From the NCBI RefSeq assembly GCF_014696225.1, contig NZ_JACJPV010000023.1, positions 1-64,000 of the forward strand: 64,000 nucleotides of DNA, given 5' to 3'. Below the pieces are notes generated by a model. The model was not told where the DNA came from. It saw only the letters and a list, made by a program, of their open reading frames with translations, and did no database searches. Origin of the DNA: Anabaena sp. FACHB-1237. Lineage in GTDB: Bacteria; Cyanobacteriota; Cyanobacteriia; Cyanobacteriales; Nostocaceae. Made by a program: the position numbers and the translations under genes. Shown one piece after another: positions 1 through 8,593 of the stretch (position 1 is the first letter of the stretch; the number at the start of each line of letters is the position of its first letter).

Positions 1-59
1 GGCATAGCGAGTCATATCAGGATGTTCAGGGAATAAAGGATTTACAGGATGAAAGATCA

Positions 60-163
60 TAAGCTAATGTGCAGCACTCACTGTATAATTAAAAAACCTG
101 AAGTTACAGTAGCACAAGCATCTTGCTTGTATTAATTATTCAAGTTAAAGGCACAACAGCTTA
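60..163 (+). repeat. TA-flanked ~100-bp MITE-like element, copy 1
   Basis: The element runs from AGCTAATGTGC to GCACAACAGCT with a TA on each side; the ends are imperfect inverted repeats (11 of 13 matching when the TA is included). A central palindrome, ACAAGCATCTTGCTTGT, would form a hairpin. Near-identical copies lie elsewhere in the window (for example 4994-5097, 21787-21890, 57491-57594). It carries no ORF, so it would depend on a transposase supplied elsewhere. Confidence 0.85.
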
Positions 164-299
164 TACTCAAAACGGCTTAATTATCTGATTCTACAGGTAG
201 GAGTTTTTCATGATTTTGGAAAAGTCCAAACCCAAGCCGTGTTTAGTATAAGTAGGAAAATCTGGATATCTTCAAATCCCATAAATCCTAATTTATACC

Positions 300-2075
300 T
301 TAAAATCTAAAGGTAGTACGCAGCCAACCAACGACACTACCAGGATTTGTACTATCTGAGTTAGGTGCAGTAATCCAAATAAATCCAGGGGTAATTTCAA
401 TACTGTTCGTGAGTTTGTATAGATACCATCCTTCAATATGTAGAGATGTATCTTTATCAGCTTGACCCTTACCTGCTCCTAAGTCTACATTTGTGCTCAG
501 TTTGGTTAGTGTTGGTGCTTGACCTACAAAAATAGCACCTAAGCTACCTTTTTTACCCAGATCAGGAGATGTAAGTCCTACTCCCCAGTTCCATACTTGA
601 CCATCTCCATAGCCTAAATAACGATGGGCTGAGTAACCTACAAAACTATTAATTGTTAGCCTGGGATTGATTCTATATAATGCTCCAATCCCATAAAGAT
701 TTCCTAATGTTCCTTTATCAACAATACCGTTAGTTGCGTTGTCTGGGTTAGTAGAAATGGTGCTATTTGCTAAATTACTCCCAGCCGCAGGACCAAAGTT
801 TGTACCACCTTGACCTAATGTACCTGCTGGGCTATAGGTGTTAGCATAACTTAATCCTACTCGAAAGTTCTTTTTAGGGCTAAAATATGTTATTTGTCCA
901 AATGCTACATATCTACCTGTGAATAAGCCGTTTTTAGGTGAGGGATCATTACCATTAGGCGCACTATAGGATAAACCTAATTGCCACTGTTTACTCAGAT
1001 CATGGAGTATGGCAATTCCTGGACCTGTGTCTCCATAGTTATAGACCATATTCCGGCGGGAAAATCGGGAAATACCATTAGAAGCAGACCCTTCAAATGG
1101 ATTTGTTGGACCGCTTAATCCTATTTCATTTGCCCCATCAGATTGGGCAAAAATGTTGAATTGGGTTTTGTTACCAATGGGGAACCGATAACGGATACCA
1201 CCCATAATAATCTGATTTGGCCCAAAACTGGGACTAGCATTATCGGCTGTTCTGCCATCAAATGTTCCGAAGATTCCCCCTGTGGGATTGTTGGTACTAA
1301 GTCCAGTTCCTGTTCCTTTGGGATTAGGTACTCCACCTAATGAGTTAATATTTCCGCCTGATAGTGTTAATCGTAGTTGATCTTTACCAGTAAAACTCGT
1401 ATTTAATACTAAACGAGCTTGATTCTGTAAGGTTATTGTCTTAGGTGCGGGTTGTTTGGTGACAACATTATTTCCTGCCAGAACTCCTCCAAGCACAAAC
1501 TGAACTGTTCCTTGGAGTTTAGTTGTTGTGGAGAATTGATTACCTTCTAATTCTGTTGTTCGTGCTTCTATTGCGTCTAATCTTCCGCGTAATACGGTAA
1601 GTTCGGTATTAAATTCTTCACTTAGTCGCTGTATGGTTTCCAAATCTGTTTTTACGGCTAAATTAGACGTGGATGAGGCAATAAGTTTGTTGACTTGATT
1701 TAAACAAGCATTTAACCCAGCAGCAAATTCATAGCGAGTTAAAGCCTGATTACCGCGATACTTAGTATCAGAACCAACTAAACAGTTATAACGTTCTATA
1801 AGGGATTTTAATGATTCATAAGCCCAGTCACTTGGTTGAACATCTGAAAGTTGGGATACAGATGTAAGTTCTGACTCATTAGATAAAGAGGAAGGTTCTG
1901 CTTGGGCAATTATTTGAGTAGTTTTATCGTTATCAGCAGTATTTTCTTTGATGGATAATAGGTCTTCTTTTGTGTTATTTATTTCATTAGCTAGAGTTTT
2001 TGTACTAGCTGCTAGGACCAACAGACCTAGAGATATTGGCAAAGTGACTAATATGTTCCAAGTAGTTTTTTTCAT
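300..2075 (-). CDS. SLH-domain OprB/iron-uptake type outer-membrane porin
   Basis: Predicted outer-membrane channel of the cyanobacterial SLH-OprB porin family, which passes small solutes or inorganic ions across the outer membrane. The ATG at 2075 (MKKTTWN) is preferred over an upstream GTG at 2099, because the GGGGAG ribosome site lies between them. A signal peptide covers roughly residues 1-30. An SLH domain follows at about 75-132 (DVQPSDWAYESLKSL, TRYEFAAGLNACL), which in this family binds peptidoglycan-linked polysaccharide. Next comes a coiled-coil stretch (about 140-180), then a Gly/Asn-rich beta-barrel ending in a terminal Phe (TTFRF), the usual outer-membrane insertion signal. It is a paralogue of the porin at 31298-32923, with the same architecture. 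The solute it carries cannot be read from the sequence. Confidence 0.9.
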   Translation of the reverse strand: MKKTTWNILVTLPISLGLLVLAASTKTLANEINNTKEDLLSIKENTADNDKTTQIIAQAEPSSLSNESELTSVSQLSDVQPSDWAYESLKSLIERYNCLVGSDTKYRGNQALTRYEFAAGLNACLNQVNKLIASSTSNLAVKTDLETIQRLSEEFNTELTVLRGRLDAIEARTTELEGNQFSTTTKLQGTVQFVLGGVLAGNNVVTKQPAPKTITLQNQARLVLNTSFTGKDQLRLTLSGGNINSLGGVPNPKGTGTGLSTNNPTGGIFGTFDGRTADNASPSFGPNQIIMGGIRYRFPIGNKTQFNIFAQSDGANEIGLSGPTNPFEGSASNGISRFSRRNMVYNYGDTGPGIAILHDLSKQWQLGLSYSAPNGNDPSPKNGLFTGRYVAFGQITYFSPKKNFRVGLSYANTYSPAGTLGQGGTNFGPAAGSNLANSTISTNPDNATNGIVDKGTLGNLYGIGALYRINPRLTINSFVGYSAHRYLGYGDGQVWNWGVGLTSPDLGKKGSLGAIFVGQAPTLTKLSTNVDLGAGKGQADKDTSLHIEGWYLYKLTNSIEITPGFIWITAPNSDSTNPGSVVGWLRTTFRF

Positions 2076-2569
2076 TTTGATTGATAACTCCCCACACACA
2101 CATAATTAACTAAGTACGAAATCGGAAATAGATTCCGCATTTACCTGATGAAAAATATCGCAACTGTTGAAATTAAGGATTGGCACAAAAGGGCTATTCT
2201 CGGTCAGTTTGTATTCGTGATGACATGAAAGCCTATAGTAATTACAAGATTACCTGATGGAATATTTTTTAATATTTGATAAAAAACATACGGTAACTTG
2301 ATTGATTTACTGTAGTTTATCCTGAATAGATAGTATTTCACAAAAAATTTAAAATTCAAGTATTAGTGGATACATTTTTTTAAATTTTAATTAATTTCTA
2401 ATTAATTGCTACAAAGGGTTGCTTAACTAAATTATGTATGATACTCTGAATTTTGAGCTATTAAATACGGTAAGTCAGTAGATTTAGTGTATTTTTATAT
2501 AAAAGCCGTAGTTTGATTTTTTTTAGGAAAAAAGAATTAAGGTAATCTAAGGAGAATCATTGAAAGAGT
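2076..2569. other. Intergenic, divergent promoter region
   Basis: About 490 bp of AT-rich DNA between the divergently oriented porin and tas genes. It must hold both promoters, but I see no clear operator, riboswitch or ORF in it. Confidence 0.5.
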
Positions 2570-3610
2570 ATGAAATACAATCAACTTGGTGAAAGTAACC
2601 TGAATGTTTCTGAGATTTGTTTAGGCACTATGACTTATGGCCATCAAAATACGATTGAAGAAGCTCATGAACAACTTAACTATGCTGTTACCCAAGGGAT
2701 AAATTTTATAGATGCTGCGGAGATGTATCCTGTACCACCGCGTGGTGAAACTCAGGGTAAGACTGAGGCTTATATTGGCGAATGGTTGAAGAATCAACAA
2801 AGAGATAAGTTGATTGTGGCTACGAAAATTGCAGGTCCTGGCCGTCCTTTTTCGTGGCTGAGAGATGGAGATGTGAAAATTGACAATAAGAATATTAAAC
2901 AAGCTGTTGATGATAGTTTGCAGAGATTACAAACTGATTATATAGATTTGTATCAAATTCATTGGCCAGATCGTTATGTTCCTACTTTTGGTCAAACAGT
3001 GTATAATCCAGAATTAGTTAGGGAAACAGTACCTATTGTGGAACAGTTACAGGCGTTTGCCGATGTGATTAAAGAGGGGAAAATTCGCTATTTAGGTGTC
3101 AGTAATGAAACTCCTTGGGGTGTAAGTGAGTTCATTCGCATTGCTAATGAGTTGGGATTACCTAAAGTGGTTTCGATTCAAAATGCTTATAATTTGCTTA
3201 ATCGTAATTTTGATTCAGGTTTAGCGGAAGTTTATCACTATACAAATGTTGGTTTATTGGCTTACAGTCCTTTGGGATTCGGTTTTTTAACTGGTAAGTA
3301 TATCGAAAATCAACAATTAGAAAATACCAGAATAACTCTGTTTCCTGGTTTTGGACAACGTTATTTAAAACCCAATGTTCAGGAAGCGGTTAAGGCTTAT
3401 GTGGAAGTTGCTAAGAAGTATAATATTTCTCCTGCACAATTAGCGATCGCATTTGTTAAAAGTCGTTGGTTTGTGAAAAGTACAATTATTGGTGCAACCA
3501 CTTTAGCCCAATTGCAGGAAAATATAGGTAGTGTGAATGTAGTTTTGGATAAAGAGATTTTAGCAGAATTGGATGCAGTGCATACTCGTTATCCTAATCC
3601 AGCACCTTAG
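2570..3610 (+). CDS. tas: NADP(H)-dependent aldo-keto reductase, Tas family
   Basis: Cytosolic aldo/keto reductase that would reduce carbonyl compounds with NADPH; the physiological substrate is unknown. At 346 aa it has the length of the E. coli Tas protein and keeps its signature segments, such as LGTMTYGHQN, FIDAAEMYPVPPRGETQG and the C-terminal PNPAP-like end. The catalytic tetrad can be assigned as D48, Y53, K86 and H131 (IDLYQIHWPD). The TIM-barrel C-terminal cofactor motif (STIIGATTLAQLQENI) is intact. It is a single gene with a good AAGGAG at 2549-2554, although the 15-base spacing to the ATG is long. The flanking genes are convergent or divergent, so no operon context is available. 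Confidence 0.92.
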   Translation: MKYNQLGESNLNVSEICLGTMTYGHQNTIEEAHEQLNYAVTQGINFIDAAEMYPVPPRGETQGKTEAYIGEWLKNQQRDKLIVATKIAGPGRPFSWLRDGDVKIDNKNIKQAVDDSLQRLQTDYIDLYQIHWPDRYVPTFGQTVYNPELVRETVPIVEQLQAFADVIKEGKIRYLGVSNETPWGVSEFIRIANELGLPKVVSIQNAYNLLNRNFDSGLAEVYHYTNVGLLAYSPLGFGFLTGKYIENQQLENTRITLFPGFGQRYLKPNVQEAVKAYVEVAKKYNISPAQLAIAFVKSRWFVKSTIIGATTLAQLQENIGSVNVVLDKEILAELDAVHTRYPNPAP

Positions 3611-3749
3611 ATAATATCTGACAAGATAAGGCGAATATAATTCGCTACTACAAAAATAAAGTCCGCCTGCGCGGACTAATTTTCCTATGAAAACTTTTAG
3701 CTACGCTAAATCCATATCTGACAATTAAAAATTAATAGAAAACGGTGCA

Positions 3750-4589
3750 TTATATTTCATTAACGCACCCTACGGATTCTAAAGGTAATTGTAACTGCAT
3801 TTTGTCAGGTGATTGTATCGGACTTTCAGCTATTTGACAATATTCATTACTAATATCAATACCTATAAAATTTCGTTGCATTTGTTGGGCAACCTTGCAA
3901 GTTGTACCACTACCACACATAGGATCAAGAATAATATCGCCTACATTAGACCATGAATAAATATGATCTCTAGCTAATTGACAAGGAAAAGGTGCAGGAT
4001 GTCCTTTTGCTTCTTGATCTTCTAAATTTTTCCCAACTACATATTCCCAAATATTGCCACGAATTTTTTCATGTTTTACAGGATTGGCCATTTTTTCTCT
4101 TTTTTGATCATGTTTGGAATAATTTTTATATGTTGTTCCTTTTAAATCTAATCCTCCATGAAGACATTCTGTCATTAATGGGTTATGTGTTACTACTTTT
4201 CCTTTGCTAAGAACAAACATATATTCAAATTCATTATTGTATCTACTTCTATAAATTTGAGGAATTGGGTTCTTTTTTCTGAAAATCATTGTATCATGAA
4301 GATTAAAGCCAATTTCTTTGAAAAATAATGCTTGTTTAAAAGATGTTCCGGTTTCAGTTCCATCAATTGTTGCATCTCCTACTACCCAAACTAAAACACC
4401 TCCATTTTTAATAACACGATATATTTCTTTAGCTATTTCTTCAAAAGCAAATATATATCCTTTATAATTACGTAAATTGTCGTAAGGTGGAGATGTTAAT
4501 ACCATATCTATAGATTGATTATCAAAGTTTTTCATAACTTTTAAACAATCACCAGGTAATATTTTGTTGATGTATTCAGTGGTTGACAT
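3750..4589 (-). CDS. Site-specific DNA methyltransferase (amino-methyltransferase, TSPPY type)
   Basis: Transfers a methyl group from S-adenosylmethionine to the exocyclic amine of A or C in a specific DNA site. The catalytic motif TSPPY is at residues 32-36, and the SAM-binding motif DPMCGSGT comes later, at 222-229, followed by FIGIDIS. This is the order of the beta/N4-cytosine-like class. The length (279 aa) is normal for a complete small enzyme. No restriction endonuclease is recognisable next to it, only a 78-aa ORF upstream (4689-4925), so it is probably an orphan or the survivor of a restriction-modification pair. The recognition sequence cannot be predicted by eye. A MITE-like element lies about 400 bp upstream. 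Confidence 0.88.
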   Translation of the reverse strand: MSTTEYINKILPGDCLKVMKNFDNQSIDMVLTSPPYDNLRNYKGYIFAFEEIAKEIYRVIKNGGVLVWVVGDATIDGTETGTSFKQALFFKEIGFNLHDTMIFRKKNPIPQIYRSRYNNEFEYMFVLSKGKVVTHNPLMTECLHGGLDLKGTTYKNYSKHDQKREKMANPVKHEKIRGNIWEYVVGKNLEDQEAKGHPAPFPCQLARDHIYSWSNVGDIILDPMCGSGTTCKVAQQMQRNFIGIDISNEYCQIAESPIQSPDKMQLQLPLESVGCVNEI

Positions 4590-4688
4590 TTATTAATTCC
4601 TAATTTCAAAAATTGTATTGTTTGTAAATGAATTTATAGCTGCTATTTTATTTTCAATTTTATGAACTATCAGTAGTTATTGTAAAGC

Positions 4689-4925
4689 TTATTCATGAGT
4701 CATTTTCATAATTTTTGCTGCTTTCATAGACTCTAAAGCTGCTTGTTTTTCTTGTTTCCATAGTTTTTCCATTTTCTGATCAAATTCCAATATTGTAGTA
4801 GTTATTGCTATCCAATAACTAAACGCATCTTTTGATGGATTTAAAACCAAGATTTTTTTAAATATTTGGTGAAGCAATTCTTCTATCTTTTTGTTATCCT
4901 CAAACATAGAAAAAGAAATTAGCAT
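4689..4925 (-). CDS. Small hypothetical protein upstream of the DNA methyltransferase
   Basis: A 78-aa ORF on the methyltransferase strand, ending about 100 bp before that gene starts. The product is Lys/Glu-rich and looks helical (FEDNKKIEELLHQIF near the N-terminus, EKLWKQEKQAALESMKAAKI near the C-terminus). I do not recognise a family. The codon pattern looks plausible, but the gene is unproven. A start at the internal Met7 is equally possible. It could be the remains of a restriction-modification partner, but nothing in the residues shows nuclease function. Confidence 0.4.
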   Translation of the reverse strand: MLISFSMFEDNKKIEELLHQIFKKILVLNPSKDAFSYWIAITTTILEFDQKMEKLWKQEKQAALESMKAAKIMKMTHE

Positions 4926-4993
4926 AGCCAGATGTGAATATGTAAATATACAAACATTTTTTGTAGTAGCCGGTTGATAAATTTGGCTAGTTC

Positions 4994-5097
4994 TAAGCTA
5001 ATGTGCAGCACTCACTGTATAATTAAAAAACCTGAAGTTACAGTAGCACAAGCATCTTGCTTGTATTAATTATTCAAGTTAAAGGCACAACAGCTTA
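4994..5097 (+). repeat. TA-flanked MITE-like element, copy 2
   Basis: Nearly identical to the copy at 60-163. It starts AGCTAATGTGC and ends GCACAACAGCT with TA at both sides. No gene is interrupted here. Confidence 0.88.
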
Positions 5098-5806
5098 ACT
5101 GGTAATTGGTAAATTGGACATACAATCATTGTATAGTCTTTATTTTTTCTCCAACAGTCTTAAGTATTAGGGTGAAAAACTAATGTTATGGTTTTATATA
5201 AGCTAATTATAACTGAAAAACCATAATTATGATTGACAAACAATGAATAACTAAACCACTAAATGAATATCAATAAAGAATCTTGGATTATATTTCATTA
5301 ATGCAACTTACAAAATGAGATATATCAGTTGAGATCCCTTTCAAAATCAAGGATCTTTTTGTTTATAACCTACCTTCAACACACTAAACTGTCACACAAC
5401 GAAAACTGGTCGTTTAGAGATTTCGTTTTGGTACACAATACAACATTAATGGGGATAAAAATATTCAAAAACCGATTGTAACACCGAGGAATGCAGAATA
5501 AAATACGTATTTTTAATAAAAGTGATATATTATACAATTTTTGCAAATATAAATCATATCTACACGAGAAAAATCGTTTTTGGTAGGTTATTTCATCAAA
5601 TATACTCACGTAAACTTAGTTTAAACAGTAGTAAATTATACACCATAATTATTTTTTTATAGATAGCTTGATTTTTTACTAATTGATATGTTACTCTATG
5701 TTTATCTTTAATCTACTATTTCTCGATAGACTTACAGTATTTAACATATAGAGAGGTTAGAAATAATCTCCAAAATCTGAATTTTTAGTAATTGGAAATC
5801 TTTTTT
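5098..5806. other. AT-rich intergenic region with a possible 227-bp inverted-repeat element
   Basis: About 700 bp without a convincing gene. ATAACCTACC at 5365-5374 and its exact reverse complement GGTAGGTTAT at 5582-5591 bracket a block containing a 77-codon ORF of poor composition. The bracket may be another small non-autonomous element or chance. The promoter of the downstream gene cluster must lie before 5807. Confidence 0.3.
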
Positions 5807-6463
5807 ATGCCAAAAGACTGGTTAGAATGGCACGATCTTTATAATAGCGAACCTAAATTACAACAAAGGTTAGAAATCGTGCGGCAATATATTGCCTATA
5901 GTTTGGATAACGCTCCCACAGGAAACATTAGAATAGTGAGTCTTTGTGCTGGGGATGGACGAGATTTATTAGGGACATTACCAAATCATCCCCGTGCTAA
6001 AGATGTATATGCAAGATTAGTAGAACTCAATCCTCAATTAGTCGAACGTGGACGTGCGAATATAGAATCATTGGGTTTAACAAAGCAAATTGAGTTTATT
6101 AATGGTGATGCTACATCTGCTGCTAATTATCTAGGAGCAGCACCAGCAGATATTGTGATTGTCTGTGGTATTTTTGGTAATTTAGCTGATGAGAATGAAC
6201 TGAATCGTTTATTAGAAAATTTAAGTTTTCTTACGAAAAAAGGTGCTTTTGTTCTTTGGACTCGCGGACATACTCACGGTATTGCTTATTCAGAAATAGT
6301 GCGTAAATACTTCCGTGAATTTGGATTTGAGGAGATTGATTTTCAACTCACGGCCACAGGAGATATGGGAGTAGGTATTCATCGTTATTTAGGTGAAAGT
6401 ATAGCTACACCTAAACAAGAACAATTATTTGTATTTTCTGGCGTTCCTAATAAGGCAAGGTAA
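5807..6463 (+). CDS. Class I SAM-dependent methyltransferase of unknown substrate
   Basis: A 218-aa Rossmann-fold methyltransferase. The SAM-binding glycine motif is IRIVSLCAGDGRDLLG, followed by an acidic strand end (ARLVELNP) and the INGDA motif, all in the usual order. A TTG 15 bases upstream is in frame, but the ATG at 5807 (MPKDWLEWHD) is the better start. The stop lies only two bases before the next gene, so the two are almost certainly cotranscribed. This starts the same-strand cluster running to 13027. The methyl acceptor cannot be inferred; a small molecule is more likely than DNA, because no target-recognition domain is present. Confidence 0.8.
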   Translation: MPKDWLEWHDLYNSEPKLQQRLEIVRQYIAYSLDNAPTGNIRIVSLCAGDGRDLLGTLPNHPRAKDVYARLVELNPQLVERGRANIESLGLTKQIEFINGDATSAANYLGAAPADIVIVCGIFGNLADENELNRLLENLSFLTKKGAFVLWTRGHTHGIAYSEIVRKYFREFGFEEIDFQLTATGDMGVGIHRYLGESIATPKQEQLFVFSGVPNKAR

Positions 6464-6465
6464 AA

Positions 6466-7689
6466 ATGTCCATTTTTAGCACTACTATATCTAGTTGGGA
6501 AGAGATATTAGAAACTGCTCAACAAAATACTTCTGCACGAAGATTAAAAAGACCAGGACAGGCTCCTTCTACTGCTCCTATTCCTAGTAGTTATCATAAA
6601 CTTGCACCAAATACAAAACCACCTGTGTTGTTATATCGAGATAGTAACTCTTGGTGTCCTTTTTGTGAAAGGGTTTGGTTTGCTTTAGAAGAAAAAGAAA
6701 TTCCCTTTGAAACTGAATTTATTGATCTGAGTAATAAGCCTAAATGGTATACGGATTTGGTGCCAACAACTCTTGTACCAGGAGCTTATGTTAACGGTAA
6801 ATTGGTTTATGAATCTAAAGACATTCTTCTAGAATTAGAGGAACAATTTGGAGAAACATTACTTCCAGAAAATTTAGAAGAAAATGCGATCGCCAGACAA
6901 TGGATTGAAGATGTAGATCAAGCTAATGGTTTTCGGGATATTGCCTACAAATTCTTGAGACAACCTCCAGAAGACGCTAACGAATTAGAGAAATTAGAAA
7001 CAGAGTTTGAAACTAAATTAAATCAAATAGAGCAAACCTTGGGTAAATACCCAGGACCATTCTTCTTACCAACATTTAGTTTAGTAGATATCATGTATAG
7101 TCCTCATTTAGATAGATTAGCTGCTAACTTACCAGTATATAGAGGCTATCACATCAAAGAAAATCCCAAATTTCCCCATATCAATACTTGGTTTGCAGCA
7201 CTTAAAAAACGTCCTGCTTACAACAAAGTTAAATCAGACAATATTACCAATAACCTACTTTTACGTCGAAGATTTAGCGTAGAACCTATTGGTAATTCCT
7301 TACCTTTAGATATGGCTGACACTGAACATATTGAGTATCGAGCAGAAGCAGCAGAAAGATTAAGTGATAATCGAGAAATTGCTATTAGCGATGTTTTAAA
7401 AAACTCAGGTGTTCTATCTTTAGCCGTAGATAATGAGGTTTCTACGGTTAAAGAATCTGTTGATTTTCATTTGAGATTATTAGCTGATTATCTTGTTAAA
7501 GGTAATAGTCAATTATTACCAGGAGGAAGAACCGGAGGTAAGGAAAGTATAGATCCTATTATCGCTGCTATAGGGGCTATTACACTAGCTTATTTGAGAA
7601 ATAGGATTTGCGCTCCACGAGATATGAGTGCGGGCGCTGCAACGGCATTGCGAGGGGCAATAGATAAGGTTTTACCTTCTATTTATTGA
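6466..7689 (+). CDS. Glutathione S-transferase-like protein with CPFC active site
   Basis: A 407-aa cytosolic protein. Residues about 53-130 form a glutaredoxin/thioredoxin-like GST N-domain with CPFC at 64-67. The cis-Pro segment TTLVPGAYVNG and ESKDILLELEE (glutathione-binding region) follow, then an all-helical GST C-domain to about residue 240. The remaining 160 residues are an extra helical domain with a GG-rich segment (LLPGGRTGGKES) that I cannot name. The Cys-type active site points to thiol transferase or dehalogenase-like chemistry rather than Tyr/Ser GST conjugation. It begins two bases after the methyltransferase stop. The last 24 bases of the gene are the first unit of a tandem repeat (7664-7798). 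Confidence 0.85.
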   Translation: MSIFSTTISSWEEILETAQQNTSARRLKRPGQAPSTAPIPSSYHKLAPNTKPPVLLYRDSNSWCPFCERVWFALEEKEIPFETEFIDLSNKPKWYTDLVPTTLVPGAYVNGKLVYESKDILLELEEQFGETLLPENLEENAIARQWIEDVDQANGFRDIAYKFLRQPPEDANELEKLETEFETKLNQIEQTLGKYPGPFFLPTFSLVDIMYSPHLDRLAANLPVYRGYHIKENPKFPHINTWFAALKKRPAYNKVKSDNITNNLLLRRRFSVEPIGNSLPLDMADTEHIEYRAEAAERLSDNREIAISDVLKNSGVLSLAVDNEVSTVKESVDFHLRLLADYLVKGNSQLLPGGRTGGKESIDPIIAAIGAITLAYLRNRICAPRDMSAGAATALRGAIDKVLPSIY

Positions 7690-7798
7690 TGTAATACATA
7701 AGGTTTTACCTTCTATTTATTGATGTAATACATAAGGTTTTACCTTCTATTTATTGATGTAATACGTAAGGTTTACCTTCTATTTATTGATGTAATAC
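7664..7798. repeat. 34-bp tandem repeat, four units, beginning inside the GST gene end
   Basis: Units at 7664-7697, 7698-7731, 7732-7765 and 7766-7798 (the last lacks one T). The first unit includes the last codons and TGA stop of the GST-like gene, so the intergenic units are copies of that gene's 3' end. The near-identity suggests recent slippage or amplification. Confidence 0.95.
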
Positions 7799-7812
7799 AA
7801 GGATATATCAAA

Positions 7813-8247
7813 ATGAGTTATTTGAAAAAAGTTAGTGATGATTTGAGTATTTCTGGACAAGTTTCTTCTGAAGAATTAAAACAGTTGGCTATGGCAGGTT
7901 TTCAATCAGTTTTAAATTTACGTTCTCCTGATGAATATGGTTTTGTACTTGATGAAAAACAACAAGCGCAAATCGCAGGATTAGAGTATGTAAATATTCC
8001 TTTAAACTCCCATGTACCAAATCAAGAATTAACAACGGAAGCAATTCAAGCTATTGAAAATTTACCTAAACCAATTTTAATCCACTGCGCTGGTAGCGCA
8101 AGGGCAGGAGGTGTAGCTTTAATTTCTGAAGCAATTAAAACAGGTTTAACTTATGAAGAAATTACCCAAAAAGCTAAGGAGTTAGGTATTAATTTAGAAC
8201 AGCCACATCTCAAGGATTTTCTATTAGAAAAGTTTGCAGTTAAGTAA
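7813..8247 (+). CDS. DUF442 / protein-tyrosine-phosphatase-like protein
   Basis: A 144-aa protein resembling the DUF442 (beta-lactamase-hydrolase-like, BLH) branch of the cysteine phosphatase superfamily. Visible elements are GQVSSEELKQLAMAGF, VLNLRSPDE and the P-loop IHCAGSARAGG, with H91, C92 and R97. The spacing between Cys and Arg is four residues (CX4R), one fewer than in classical tyrosine phosphatases; this is how I remember the DUF442 signature. In other bacteria such domains accompany sulfide or persulfide oxidation enzymes, which would fit a sulfur or redox role for this cluster, but that is inference. The gene lies 124 bp after the GST gene, behind the tandem repeat. Confidence 0.75.
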   Translation: MSYLKKVSDDLSISGQVSSEELKQLAMAGFQSVLNLRSPDEYGFVLDEKQQAQIAGLEYVNIPLNSHVPNQELTTEAIQAIENLPKPILIHCAGSARAGGVALISEAIKTGLTYEEITQKAKELGINLEQPHLKDFLLEKFAVK

Positions 8248-8301
8248 TTTTAGGTTGTTCAAGTTATTCAGTTTGTAAGTTTATTATGAGGTGTATTTTC
8301 T

Positions 8302-8540
8302 ATGGGTTTAGAGTTAAACCTAACGGGTAAAACAGCAATTGTTACTGGTGGTTGTGCTGGAATTGGTTTAGCTGTTGCTAAGGCTTTGTACGGGGAAGGT
8401 GTGAATGTCGTTATCGCTGCTCGCAATGAAGAAAAACTGAAGAAGTTGCATTTTTGGTTTTATTTTTGGTTTCTGATTTAGCTGGTTCTATCACTGGTGC
8501 GGAAGTTCAAGTTGATGGTGGAACTATGCCAGGTATTTAA
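8302..8540 (+). pseudogene. Short-chain dehydrogenase/reductase remnant with a large internal deletion
   Basis: The N-terminus of a classical SDR is clear: MGLELNLTGKTAIVTGG, AGIG and [14 protein letters not shown]. The reading frame then jumps, with a frame change, straight to the typical SDR C-terminus ([20 protein letters not shown], then TMPGI and stop). About 150 central residues, including the Ser-Tyr-Lys catalytic region, are missing, and the first frame meets TAG soon after the junction. The surviving start has a normal position in the cluster, so an intact SDR was once part of it. Confidence 0.9.
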
Positions 8541-8593
8541 AGTGATCGCTATGGTTTTTCTGTTAATTAATGTTATAAAAAAGAGGAATTTCT

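Noticed and set aside
5376-5609. 77-codon minus-strand ORF
   Set aside because: Cys/Phe/Ile-rich chance composition in AT-rich DNA, no ribosome site, no family likeness; treated as part of a possible inverted-repeat block.
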